Assembly (NCBI GenBank): GCA_964651535.1
Contig: CAZYYE010000001.1
Location: 124,001 to 188,000 of the forward strand
From: Terrimesophilobacter sp964651535
GTDB lineage: Bacteria > Actinomycetota > Actinomycetes > Actinomycetales > Microbacteriaceae
Reading direction: 5' to 3'
Length of the DNA stretch: 64,000 nucleotides
Shown: one piece after another, positions 25,442-32,654 of the stretch
How the letters are laid out: the number at the start of each line of letters is the position of its first letter
Numbering within the stretch: the stretch's first letter is position 1
Position numbers and translations under genes: made by a program
Notes under the pieces: model-generated
The model's input: the letters and a program-made list of their open reading frames with translations, nothing else
What the model was told of the DNA's origin: nothing
Databases searched by the model: none

Positions 25442-26311
25442 TCACGCGGTGAGGCGCTCGATCAACTCGCGATACCGAGCAGCGGTGAGGGCGACGATGT
25501 CCTCGGGCAGTTTCGGCGGTGTTCCCGTCCCGTCCCAGTTCGCGGCGAGCCAATTGCGCACCACTTGCTTGTCGAAGCTGTCCTTGCGCTCGCCGCGGTT
25601 CCACGCTGCGGCATCCCAGTAGCGACTGCTGTCGCTCGTGAGCACCTCGTCTGCGACGGTGATCGCGCCGTCGGGGTCGGTTCCGAACTCGAACTTCGTG
25701 TCGGCGAGGATGAGGCCGCGCTCCTCGGCGATCGCGGCGGCGCGGACGTAAATGTCGAGGCTCAGAGAGCGGAGCGACTCCGCCGCATCCGCGCCGACAA
25801 GCTCGATGGCGCGGTCGAACGTGATGTTCTCGTCGTGTTCCCCGAGCGGCGCCTTGAATGCCGGCGTGAAGATCGGATGCGGCAGCCGGTCGCCGAACGA
25901 CAGCCCCTCGGGCAGTGGGATCCCGCATACGCTCCCTGACGCCTGATATTCGGACCACGCGCTCCCTGCAAGGTATCCGCGCACGACGCACTCGATCGGG
26001 AACATGTCGAGCGTGCGCACGAGCATGGCGCGGCCCGCGACCTCAGTAGGGATGAGGCTCGCAGCTCCGCCTGGAATCGTGTGGTCGCTCACCAGATGGT
26101 TTGGTACGCCCGTCAGCTGCGCGAACCACCACAGGCTGAGGCGCGTGAGCAACTCGCCTTTGCCGGGGATGCCGGGTTCGAGCACGTGGTCGAATGCGCT
26201 CACGCGGTCGCTCGCCACCATGAGCACCTCGCCCGGTCGATCCTCCGAACGGTAGAGGTCGCGCACCTTGCCGGAGTAGCTCAGTTCCCAGCCGTCGATG
26301 TCCGTCCTCAC
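25442..26311 (-). CDS. purC: Phosphoribosylaminoimidazole-succinocarboxamide synthase
   Basis: PurC (SAICAR synthase) joins aspartate to CAIR with ATP. The 289-residue protein begins at a GTG and shows SGKVRDLYRSEDRPG (ATP-binding Lys loop), VASDRVSAFDHVLEPGIPGKG, the MFPIECVVRGYLAGSAW segment and LADTKFEFG near residue 170. The frame could be extended about 30 codons upstream, but that would run into the palindromic repeat and encode unrelated residues, so GTG 26311 is preferred. The gene is bracketed by inverted copies of the CTTTCAT repeat (25398 and 26384-26401). Confidence 0.95.
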   Translation of the reverse strand: MRTDIDGWELSYSGKVRDLYRSEDRPGEVLMVASDRVSAFDHVLEPGIPGKGELLTRLSLWWFAQLTGVPNHLVSDHTIPGGAASLIPTEVAGRAMLVRTLDMFPIECVVRGYLAGSAWSEYQASGSVCGIPLPEGLSFGDRLPHPIFTPAFKAPLGEHDENITFDRAIELVGADAAESLRSLSLDIYVRAAAIAEERGLILADTKFEFGTDPDGAITVADEVLTSDSSRYWDAAAWNRGERKDSFDKQVVRNWLAANWDGTGTPPKLPEDIVALTAARYRELIERLTA

Positions 26312-26312
26312 A

Positions 26313-26401
26313 CTTTCATTATTCAGGAGGTGGTGGGGCTGAAGTGACCAGGTGTGATTCTGAGAGTCACTCCAGCCCCACCACCTCCTGAATAATGAAA
26401 G
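26313..26401. repeat. 89-bp near-perfect palindromic element between purC and purD
   Basis: Arms of 36 nt (26313-26348 and 26366-26401) match at 35 of 36 positions around a 17-nt loop. Each arm begins CTTTCATTATTCAGGAGG. It fills almost the whole 93-bp gap between two co-directional genes and would form a very stable hairpin in RNA. Related single arms occur at 25398, 38296 and 39533, so this is a member of a dispersed family, probably MITE- or REP-like. Confidence 0.9.
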
Positions 26402-26404
26402 CAA

Positions 26405-27655
26405 TTAGCGGGAGGGGTGCTGCGCGATATCAGTACGGAAGTGCGAGCCCTCCAGCGAGATTTCGCTGAGCGCGCTGTACGCCCGTGCGCGAGCCTCGGC
26501 GAAGTCCGGAGCGCGGGCCACGATGCTGAGGACCCGGCCGCCCGTAGCGACGAGTTTGTTGCGGTCCCTCGCGGTCGCAGCGTGGAGGATCGTGACTCCG
26601 GGCACGGCCTCAGCGGCCTCGATCCCGCTGATGGGCCTGCCCGTCTTCGGCTCATCCGGGTAGCCTTCGCTCGCGAGCACGACCGTGACGCACACGTCGT
26701 CCGAAAATTCCGGAGGGGGCAGCTCTGCGAGAGAGCCGGTGGCCGCCGCCATGAGCAATCCGCTCAGCGGCGTTCTGAGCCGCGGAAGCACCACTTGCGT
26801 CTCAGGGTCGCCGAATCGGGCGTTGAACTCGATCACCCGAATGCCTTTCGCGGTCAGGATGAGCCCGCAGTACAAAAGTCCGCTGAACGGTGTGCCCTCG
26901 ACCGCGAGCTGCCGGATCACCGGGAGGGCGATGCGGTCAACCACCTCCTGCACGAACCCGGCCGGCAACCACGGCAGGGGCGAATACGCGCCCATGCCGC
27001 CCGTGTTAGGGCCGAGATCACCGTCCCCGACGCGCTTGTAGTCCTGCGCAGGCGACAGGGGAATTACCGTCGACCCGTCAGCGAGGAGGAAGAGGGAAAC
27101 TTCCTGACCATCGAGGAACTCCTCGACGAGCACCGGGCCGAGTTGAAGATAGTGCTCGGCGTGCGCGAGCGCCGCCGCACGGTCGGAGGTGACAAGAACC
27201 CCTTTGCCCGCGGCGAGCCCATCGGCTTTCACCACGAACGGCGCGCCGAACTCGTCCAGAGCTTTGGCGACCTCCGCGATGTTGTTCGCATCGATCGCGC
27301 GTCCCGTCGGAACGCCGGCAGCGTCCATCACCCGGTTCGCGAACGATTTGCTGCTCTCCAGTTGCGACGCCGCCCTGCTCGGCCCGAACACCGCCACTTT
27401 GCGCTTGCGCACGGCGTCGGCGACTCCCGCGACGAGGGGCGCTTCCGGGCCGACGATGACGAGTTCGATGTCGTGGTCGGCGGCAAATTCGGCGATCAGT
27501 TCCGGATTGGCGGGGTCGAGGGAGATCGTCGTCGCCTGATCGGCGATTCCCGCGTTTCCCGGCGCCACCGTGATCTCGTGGCCGGCTTCCTCTTCGAGCA
27601 GCGCCGTGAGGATGGCGTGCTCGCGCGCACCGGAACCGAGAAGGAGAATTCGCAC
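26405..27655 (-). CDS. purD: Phosphoribosylamine--glycine ligase
   Basis: PurD makes GAR from phosphoribosylamine, glycine and ATP. The 416-residue ATP-grasp protein shows RILLLGSGAREHAI at the N-terminus, FVVKADGLAAGKGVLV near residue 140, SPAQDYKRVGDGDLGPNTGGMGAYSP near 208 and RVIEFNARFGDPETQVVLPRL near 275, all standard. Three tandem GTG codons could start it. The third (27655) is chosen because the -10 box TAGCCT ends exactly 6 nt before it, and this gives the canonical MRILLLGSG start. Downstream is purC, separated by the palindromic element. Confidence 0.96.
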   Translation of the reverse strand: MRILLLGSGAREHAILTALLEEEAGHEITVAPGNAGIADQATTISLDPANPELIAEFAADHDIELVIVGPEAPLVAGVADAVRKRKVAVFGPSRAASQLESSKSFANRVMDAAGVPTGRAIDANNIAEVAKALDEFGAPFVVKADGLAAGKGVLVTSDRAAALAHAEHYLQLGPVLVEEFLDGQEVSLFLLADGSTVIPLSPAQDYKRVGDGDLGPNTGGMGAYSPLPWLPAGFVQEVVDRIALPVIRQLAVEGTPFSGLLYCGLILTAKGIRVIEFNARFGDPETQVVLPRLRTPLSGLLMAAATGSLAELPPPEFSDDVCVTVVLASEGYPDEPKTGRPISGIEAAEAVPGVTILHAATARDRNKLVATGGRVLSIVARAPDFAEARARAYSALSEISLEGSHFRTDIAQHPSR

Positions 27656-27661
27656 CACCAC

Positions 27662-27667
27662 AGGCTA
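27662..27667 (-). promoter_or_regulatory. -10 box (TAGCCT) of purD
   Basis: TAGCCT on the minus strand is 6 nt before the third of three tandem GTG codons (27655) and decides the start. Confidence 0.5.
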
Positions 27668-27697
27668 CCGGGCCGGACCTGGACCGGCATGTTCGGC

Positions 27698-27703
27698 TAC
27701 CGT
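27698..27703 (+). promoter_or_regulatory. -10 box (TACCGT) of the sterol-carrier-like gene
   Basis: TACCGT lies 6 nt before the ATG at 27710 and favours that codon over an in-frame ATG at 27689. Confidence 0.45.
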
Positions 27704-27709
27704 GGAGTG

Positions 27710-28084
27710 ATGGGAAAAGGGAGAATCGTCGCGATCGTCGGGCAGGCCGCCGTGCGCATCAAGCAGGAAGCCGGTGCCGACGCCGACAAGGATGCGACAG
27801 CCGTGGCCGTGCGCTACCTGCTCCAGGTTCTCGCGGATGCTGTGCCGGGAAACTCGGTGGAGGTCCGGGTGCCGCCGTTCGGCGCAGTGCAATGCATTGA
27901 GGGGCCGGGACACACTCGCGGCACCCCGCCGAACGTCGTCGAGATGGATGCGGAATCCTGGATCGCGCTGGCCACGGGGGCCCTCGACTGGGCGGGGGCA
28001 GTCGCGGCCGACCGGGTGTCGGCATCCGGTTCGCGTGCGAGCCTCGCCGACGTGCTTCCTCTCGAATGGAATGCGCGACAATAG
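27710..28084 (+). CDS. Sterol carrier family protein (SCP2/MDMPI-C-like)
   Basis: The 124-residue protein resembles small actinobacterial proteins annotated as sterol carrier family, which are related to the C-terminal domain of maleylpyruvate isomerase-like proteins. Visible are VAVRYLLQVLADAVPGNSVEVRVPPFGAVQCIEG, the VVEMDAESWIALATGALDWAGAV segment and a short SGSRASLADVLPL C-terminus. It could bind a hydrophobic ligand; no catalytic residues are evident. It regularly accompanies purine genes in related genomes, but no functional link is known to me. The start is set by a -10 box 6 nt upstream. Confidence 0.75.
   Translation: MGKGRIVAIVGQAAVRIKQEAGADADKDATAVAVRYLLQVLADAVPGNSVEVRVPPFGAVQCIEGPGHTRGTPPNVVEMDAESWIALATGALDWAGAVAADRVSASGSRASLADVLPLEWNARQ
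28077..28082 (+). promoter_or_regulatory. -10 box (GACAAT) of the two-helix membrane protein gene
   Basis: GACAAT ends 6 nt before the ATG at 28089 and touches the TAG stop of the preceding gene. The gap AGGAGC could alternatively serve as a Shine-Dalgarno. Confidence 0.35.
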
Positions 28085-28088
28085 GAGC

Positions 28089-28451
28089 ATGACCGTGACC
28101 CCGCAGGATGCTGACGAAGAGGAGCGCGCGTCGGTCACGATCCGCCGCGCACCGAAGTTCTCCGTGTTCATGGTTGTGGGGGCTCTCCTCGGATTTCTCG
28201 CTACCCTCGTCCTGACATCGCTCTACCCGGCGGATCCCGCGATCGGGTTCGCGGCCTCGCTCGGATATTTCTCGCTCTTCGGAATCCCGCTCGGCGTCGT
28301 CCTCGGCGCGGTGACGGCCATTGCTCTCGACTTCCGGGCAAGCCGACGGGCCGAGCCGGTGATCGCGGGTAAACTGGCGGTGCGTGCCGATGAGCGCGCG
28401 CAAGCAAGCGACAACTCTTCAGACCACAGCGCACAGCGCAGCGAAGGATAG
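28089..28451 (+). CDS. Small two-helix membrane protein of unknown function
   Basis: The 120-residue protein has a charged N-terminus (ADEEERASVTIRRAPKF), two hydrophobic helices (SVFMVVGALLGFLATLVL; a second between GYFSLFGIPLGVVLGAVTAIAL) and a polar, Ser/Gln-rich tail. I do not recognise a named function; it looks like a conserved actinobacterial integral membrane protein. It follows the sterol-carrier-like gene by 4 nt and precedes purF by 11 nt, so all three may be co-transcribed. Confidence 0.75.
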   Translation: MTVTPQDADEEERASVTIRRAPKFSVFMVVGALLGFLATLVLTSLYPADPAIGFAASLGYFSLFGIPLGVVLGAVTAIALDFRASRRAEPVIAGKLAVRADERAQASDNSSDHSAQRSEG

Positions 28452-28462
28452 GGGCCCACGTT

Positions 28463-29974
28463 TTGGCCGGTGGCGATGGTCGGCTAGGTCACGATTTGCT
28501 TCCCGGCGAGAAGGGGCCGCAGGACGCGTGCGGCGTGTTCGGGGTGTGGGCACCGGGCGAAGAGGTCTCCAAGCTCACCTACTTCGGCCTGTATGCGCTT
28601 CAGCATCGCGGCCAGGAGTCTGCGGGCATCGCGACGAGCGACGGGTCGAAGATCCTCGTTTACAAGGACATGGGACTCGTGTCGCAAGTGTTCACGGAGT
28701 CGGCGCTCAATACTCTCGTCGGCCACCTCGCCGTGGGCCACACGCGGTACTCGACGACCGGCTCATCGAGCTGGCAAAACGCCCAGCCGACGCTCGGACG
28801 TACGGCGGGCGGTACCGTCGCGCTCGGCCACAACGGCAACTTGACGAACACGATGGAACTTCTGGAACTCGTGCGGGAGCGGCATCCCGAGCTCGACGGA
28901 GAGCTCGCCCGCGGCAACACCACGGACACAGCCGTGGTCACCGCGCTGCTCACGGGGGACCTCGACCACACCCTCGAATCCACGGCCATGGAGGTGCTTC
29001 CCCTGTTGCAGGGGGCATTCTGCTTCGTCTTCATGGACGAGTCGACGCTGTACGCGGCGCGGGACCCTCAGGGCGTCCGCCCTCTCGTGCTCGGCCGGCT
29101 CGAGCGCGGCTGGGTGGTCGCGAGCGAGACGGCGGCTCTCGACATCGTCGGGGCGGCGTTCGTCCGCGAGGTCGAGCCGGGAGAACTCATCGCGATCGAT
29201 GAGAACGGGTTGCGCACGCAGCGTTTCGCCCCGGAGAAGCGCGCGGGTTGCGTGTTCGAGTACGTGTATCTTGCCAGGCCGGACACGACGATCGCCGGTC
29301 GCGGTGTGCACGAAGCGCGCGTGGAGATGGGCCGGAGGCTCGCCGCGGAGCATCCGGTCGAAGCGGACCTGGTCATCCCGACCCCCGAGTCGGGCACGCC
29401 CGCGGCGATCGGCTACGCGGAGGCGTCCGGCATCCCGTACGGGCAGGGGCTCGTGAAGAACGCCTATGTCGGTCGGACTTTCATCCAGCCGTCGCAGACG
29501 ATCCGGCAGCGCGGAATCAAGCTCAAGCTCAACCCGTTGCGGGATGTGATCAAGGGCAAGCGCCTCATCGTCGTGGATGACTCGATCGTGCGGGGCAACA
29601 CGCAGCGCGCGCTCGTCGCGATGCTGAGGGAGGCGGGCGCCGCCGAAGTTCACGTGCGGATCTCGAGCCCGCCGATTACGTGGCCGTGCTTTTACGGCAT
29701 CGATTTCGCTTCCCGCGCCGAGCTGCTTGCGACCGGCCTCACGAACGACGAAGTGTGCCAGGCGATCGGCGCCGACAGTCTCGGCTATCTTTCCGAGGAC
29801 GGAATGGTCGCGGCTACCCAGCAGCCGCGGTCGAGCCTGTGCACGGCGTGCTTCACGGGGAAGTATCCGATTCCGCTGCCGGAGGCGCACCTGATGGGCA
29901 AGAATCTCCTGGAGAGCGACCCTTCCGCGCGCGAGCTCACTCCCGTCTTCGGCGACCCGGGGCGGCAGGAGTGA
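28463..29974 (+). CDS. purF: Amidophosphoribosyltransferase
   Basis: PurF catalyses the committed step of purine synthesis, PRPP plus glutamine to phosphoribosylamine. The 503-residue protein has a propeptide of about 22 residues before the N-terminal nucleophile Cys (GPQDACGVFGVWAPG), as in the Bacillus-type iron-sulfur enzymes. Also visible are YALQHRGQESAGIA, the PRPP loop RLIVVDDSIVRGNT near residue 370, and cysteines that match the 4Fe-4S ligands, including CVFEYVYLARPD and SLCTACFTGKYP. The best start is a TTG at 28463, with GGATAGGGG upstream. It is followed by purM across a 67-bp palindrome. Confidence 0.96.
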   Translation: MAGGDGRLGHDLLPGEKGPQDACGVFGVWAPGEEVSKLTYFGLYALQHRGQESAGIATSDGSKILVYKDMGLVSQVFTESALNTLVGHLAVGHTRYSTTGSSSWQNAQPTLGRTAGGTVALGHNGNLTNTMELLELVRERHPELDGELARGNTTDTAVVTALLTGDLDHTLESTAMEVLPLLQGAFCFVFMDESTLYAARDPQGVRPLVLGRLERGWVVASETAALDIVGAAFVREVEPGELIAIDENGLRTQRFAPEKRAGCVFEYVYLARPDTTIAGRGVHEARVEMGRRLAAEHPVEADLVIPTPESGTPAAIGYAEASGIPYGQGLVKNAYVGRTFIQPSQTIRQRGIKLKLNPLRDVIKGKRLIVVDDSIVRGNTQRALVAMLREAGAAEVHVRISSPPITWPCFYGIDFASRAELLATGLTNDEVCQAIGADSLGYLSEDGMVAATQQPRSSLCTACFTGKYPIPLPEAHLMGKNLLESDPSARELTPVFGDPGRQE

Positions 29975-29984
29975 CTTCCACAGA

Positions 29985-30051
29985 TCCCGCGAAAGTGCAC
30001 TTGTGGTCGTTCTGCTGGGCTCAAAGCCGCCACAACTGCACACTCGCGGGA
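29985..30051. repeat. 67-bp palindromic element between purF and purM
   Basis: Arms TCCCGCGAAAGTGCACTTGT... (29985-30006) and its near complement (30030-30051) match at 19 of 22 positions around a 23-nt loop. It lies between two co-directional genes 90 nt apart, so it could be a read-through attenuator, an RNA stabiliser, or a REP-like repeat. It differs in sequence from the purC/purD palindrome. Confidence 0.8.
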
Positions 30052-30064
30052 CGGCGGTGGGTGG

Positions 30065-31162
30065 ATGATGAGTGACGCGTACGCGGCAGCGGGGGTGGAT
30101 ACCCGCGCCGGCGACTTAGCGGTCGAGTTGATGAAGGCGGCCGTGGCGCAAACGCACGGGCCCGAAGTTCGCGGCGGCGTTGGAGGGTTCGCCGGGCTGT
30201 TCGACGCCTCGGCGCTCACCCGCTATCGGCATCCGCTGCTCGCGTCGTCGACGGATGGCGTGGGCACGAAGGTCGCGATCGCGCAAGCGCTCGACAAGCA
30301 CGACACTATCGGCCAGGACCTCGTCGGAATGGTCGTCGACGACATCGTCGTGGTCGGCGCCAGTCCGATGTTCATGACGGACTACATCGCGTGCGGCCGG
30401 GTCGTTCCCGAACGCATCGCCGACATCGTCGCGGGGATCGCGCGGGCGTGTTCCGCGACCGGCACGGCGCTCGTGGGCGGTGAGACCGCAGAGCATCCTG
30501 GGCTGCTCGGGCCGGATGACTACGACGTGGCGGGCGCCGCGGTGGGCGTGGTCGAAGCGGATGCCGTGCTCGGCCCCGAGCGGGTGCGTGACGGCGACAC
30601 GGTCCTCGCCCTCGCATCCTCCGGCCTGCACAGCAATGGGTTTTCGCTCGTGCGGCACATTCTCGCAAAGCGGAAGATCGCGTACACGGACCGCTCGGAC
30701 GATTTTGGCGGCGTGGTCGGCGAAGTGCTGCTCGAGCCGACTCGCCTCTACACCTCGGCACTCCTGCGCGTTCTCGAGCGCTCGCCCGGTGCCGTGCACG
30801 CGCTCAGCCATGTCACGGGCGGCGGCATCGCCGCGAATCTCGCGCGCGTGCTCCCGGTGGGAAGCTGGACCGAGGTCGACCGTTCGACGTGGTCGCCGGA
30901 TCCGGTGTTCCGGGTGTTGTCCGAATTGGCGGGCACGACGCTGCAGTCGGCGGAGGGAACCTGGAACCTCGGCATCGGCATGATCGCCGTGGTCGACGAG
31001 TCCTCAGTCGGGGCGACTGTCGGGCAATTGGCCGAGGACGGCATCCGCGCCTGGCCGGTCGGCGCTGTCTCGATGGCGCCGCGCGATGTCAGCGGTTTCG
31101 AGCAGGGGGCAAAGGGCGTCGACGGCGGTGCAGTTCGCCTGATCGGCGATTACCGCGGCTGA
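30065..31162 (+). CDS. purM: Phosphoribosylformylglycinamidine cyclo-ligase
   Basis: PurM (AIR synthase) closes the imidazole ring of FGAM with ATP. The 365-residue protein has the PurM fold markers YAAAGVDTRAGDLAVELMK at the N-terminus, ASSTDGVGTKVAIAQ, MVVDDIVVVGASPMFMTDYIA, ALVGGETAEHPGLLGPDDYDVAG and VTGGGIAANLARVLP near residue 255. All substrate-binding positions look intact. Two ATG codons (30065 and 30068) are equivalent starts. It lies 90 nt after purF. Confidence 0.96.
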   Translation: MMSDAYAAAGVDTRAGDLAVELMKAAVAQTHGPEVRGGVGGFAGLFDASALTRYRHPLLASSTDGVGTKVAIAQALDKHDTIGQDLVGMVVDDIVVVGASPMFMTDYIACGRVVPERIADIVAGIARACSATGTALVGGETAEHPGLLGPDDYDVAGAAVGVVEADAVLGPERVRDGDTVLALASSGLHSNGFSLVRHILAKRKIAYTDRSDDFGGVVGEVLLEPTRLYTSALLRVLERSPGAVHALSHVTGGGIAANLARVLPVGSWTEVDRSTWSPDPVFRVLSELAGTTLQSAEGTWNLGIGMIAVVDESSVGATVGQLAEDGIRAWPVGAVSMAPRDVSGFEQGAKGVDGGAVRLIGDYRG

Positions 31163-31214
31163 CGGCGACCGAATCGTCGGAAGACGACGGCGTCAGAATG
31201 CCGAAGCGGAACGG

Positions 31215-31406
31215 TCAGGCGCGGGTTGCGCTGCCCTGCTCGGTGTCTTCACCGGCGTGGCTGTACTCCGGCCACTTCTCCATGGCCTCGTTCTGCTCGG
31301 CCTGGGTGAGTTCGCGTTCGAGCGCGTCATAGTTGGTGTTCGGGCTGAAATACTTCAACTCCCTGGCAACCTTGGTGTGTTTTGCCTTTTGGCGACCACG
31401 TCCCAC
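31215..31406 (-). CDS. DUF3073 domain protein
   Basis: The 63-residue basic and acidic protein starts MGRGRQKAKHTKVARELKYFSP and contains NTNYDALERELT, the signature of DUF3073, a small actinobacterial family of unknown function. The GTG start (31406) is preceded by GAGGGGG with 6-nt spacing. It is convergent with purM and divergent from the flavin-dependent oxidoreductase gene. Confidence 0.92.
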   Translation of the reverse strand: MGRGRQKAKHTKVARELKYFSPNTNYDALERELTQAEQNEAMEKWPEYSHAGEDTEQGSATRA

Positions 31407-31535
31407 GGGCTACCCCCTCACGATTCCAGACTGAGTACACACGATGGTGCTCAGAACTCAACTACAAGGATTTCCAAACCAACTTCCAACTTTAGCATGT
31501 AGGCGTCCCCGCGGGGCACGCCCCGGATGGCCGGG

Positions 31536-31541
31536 TAACGT
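31536..31541 (+). promoter_or_regulatory. -10 box (TAACGT) of the flavoprotein gene
   Basis: TAACGT lies 6 nt before the GTG at 31548. A GC-rich hairpin (GGCGTCCCCGCGGGGCACGCC without its last base, 31502-31521) lies just upstream, inside the divergent intergenic region. Confidence 0.45.
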
Positions 31542-31547
31542 AGCGGT

Positions 31548-32645
31548 GTGAACCATGCTCCGCCGCATCCCTCAGTCGTCGTCATCGGCGGCGGTCAGGC
31601 CGGGCTTTCCGTGTCGTTCTACTTGCAGCGGTTGGGGCTGGAGCCCGGATCCGACTTTCTCGTGCTCGATCGCGGACCGGGAACGGGGGGCGCGTGGCAG
31701 CTGCGTTGGGAGGCCCTTCGGATCGGTTCCGCTCACCGAATCAACGACCTGCCGGGGATGGATGCGCTCGGCCTGTCGTTCGATACGGCGGACCGCACGC
31801 TCCCGGCCAAGGACGTGGTGTCGGACTTCTATCGGCAGTACGAAGAGCACTACGGACTGAACATCGTGCGCCCTGCCGATGTGCACACGGTTTCCAATCG
31901 CGGTTTGGAGCTTGTCGTCGAGTACTCGGATGCGTCGAACACGAACCACGAGATAGTGACCGATGTCGTCGTGAATGCGACGGGAACCTGGGGCTCTCCT
32001 TTCATCCCCTGGTACCCGGGTCTCGATTCGTTCGCCGGGCGCCACCTCCACACGAGCGATTACACGTCTGCGGAGGAGTTTCGCGGCAAGCGCGTCGTCG
32101 TGGTCGGCGGCGGGACGTCCGCTATCGGATTCCTCCTCGAGCTCGAAACCGTCGCTGCGGAGATCGCGTGGGTGAGCCGGCGCCCGATCGAGTTTCTCGA
32201 CGAGAGCGAATTGAACCTCGAAGCCCGCGAATCCGCTGTCGCGATGCAGGATGAGGCCGCGCGGGCCGGGCGCGCTCTCCCCAGCATCGTGAGTGGCACG
32301 GGGGTGCCGCGCACGCGTCGAATCCAGGCCGCCATCGACCGAGGACTGCTCGTGGCCAAGCCGATGTTCTCCTCGATTGAGCCGGACGGCGTGCGCTGGG
32401 CGGATGGTACATTCCAGAAGGCGGATGCGATCCTGTGGTCCACGGGATTCAGACCGGAGCTGCGCCACCTCGCGCCGCTGAAGTTGCGCGAGAAAGAGGG
32501 CGGCGTGACGGTCGGGGGCGGATCGTCGTGGAAAGACGGCCGCATATTCTTTGCCGGGTATGGACCTCAGGCGAGCACGATCGGCGCGAACCGCGCCGGC
32601 CGCCAGATCGCACGCCAGGTCATCGCGACCCTCAGCAATCTCTGA
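31548..32645 (+). CDS. FAD/NAD(P)-dependent flavoprotein monooxygenase-like oxidoreductase
   Basis: The 365-residue protein has an N-terminal FAD motif SVVVIGGGQAGLSVSFYLQR and a second dinucleotide motif KRVVVVGGGTSAIGFLLELE near residue 182, with ATGTWGSPFIPWYPGLDSF between them. This is the layout of the YwqM/CzcO family of flavin-containing monooxygenase-like proteins, which act on thiols, metals or xenobiotics. The FMO signature is only partly recognisable, so substrate and reaction (hydroxylase or thioredoxin-reductase-like) are open. The GTG start is fixed by a -10 box 6 nt upstream. It is convergent with the aminotransferase class V gene. Confidence 0.8.
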   Translation: MNHAPPHPSVVVIGGGQAGLSVSFYLQRLGLEPGSDFLVLDRGPGTGGAWQLRWEALRIGSAHRINDLPGMDALGLSFDTADRTLPAKDVVSDFYRQYEEHYGLNIVRPADVHTVSNRGLELVVEYSDASNTNHEIVTDVVVNATGTWGSPFIPWYPGLDSFAGRHLHTSDYTSAEEFRGKRVVVVGGGTSAIGFLLELETVAAEIAWVSRRPIEFLDESELNLEARESAVAMQDEAARAGRALPSIVSGTGVPRTRRIQAAIDRGLLVAKPMFSSIEPDGVRWADGTFQKADAILWSTGFRPELRHLAPLKLREKEGGVTVGGGSSWKDGRIFFAGYGPQASTIGANRAGRQIARQVIATLSNL

Positions 32646-32654
32646 CTCGCGGGG

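Noticed and set aside
26312..26404. N-terminal extension of PurC into the palindrome
   Set aside because: The added residues (LFRRWWGWSDSQNH...) derive from the repeat and are absent from the PurC family; GTG 26311 gives a normal length.
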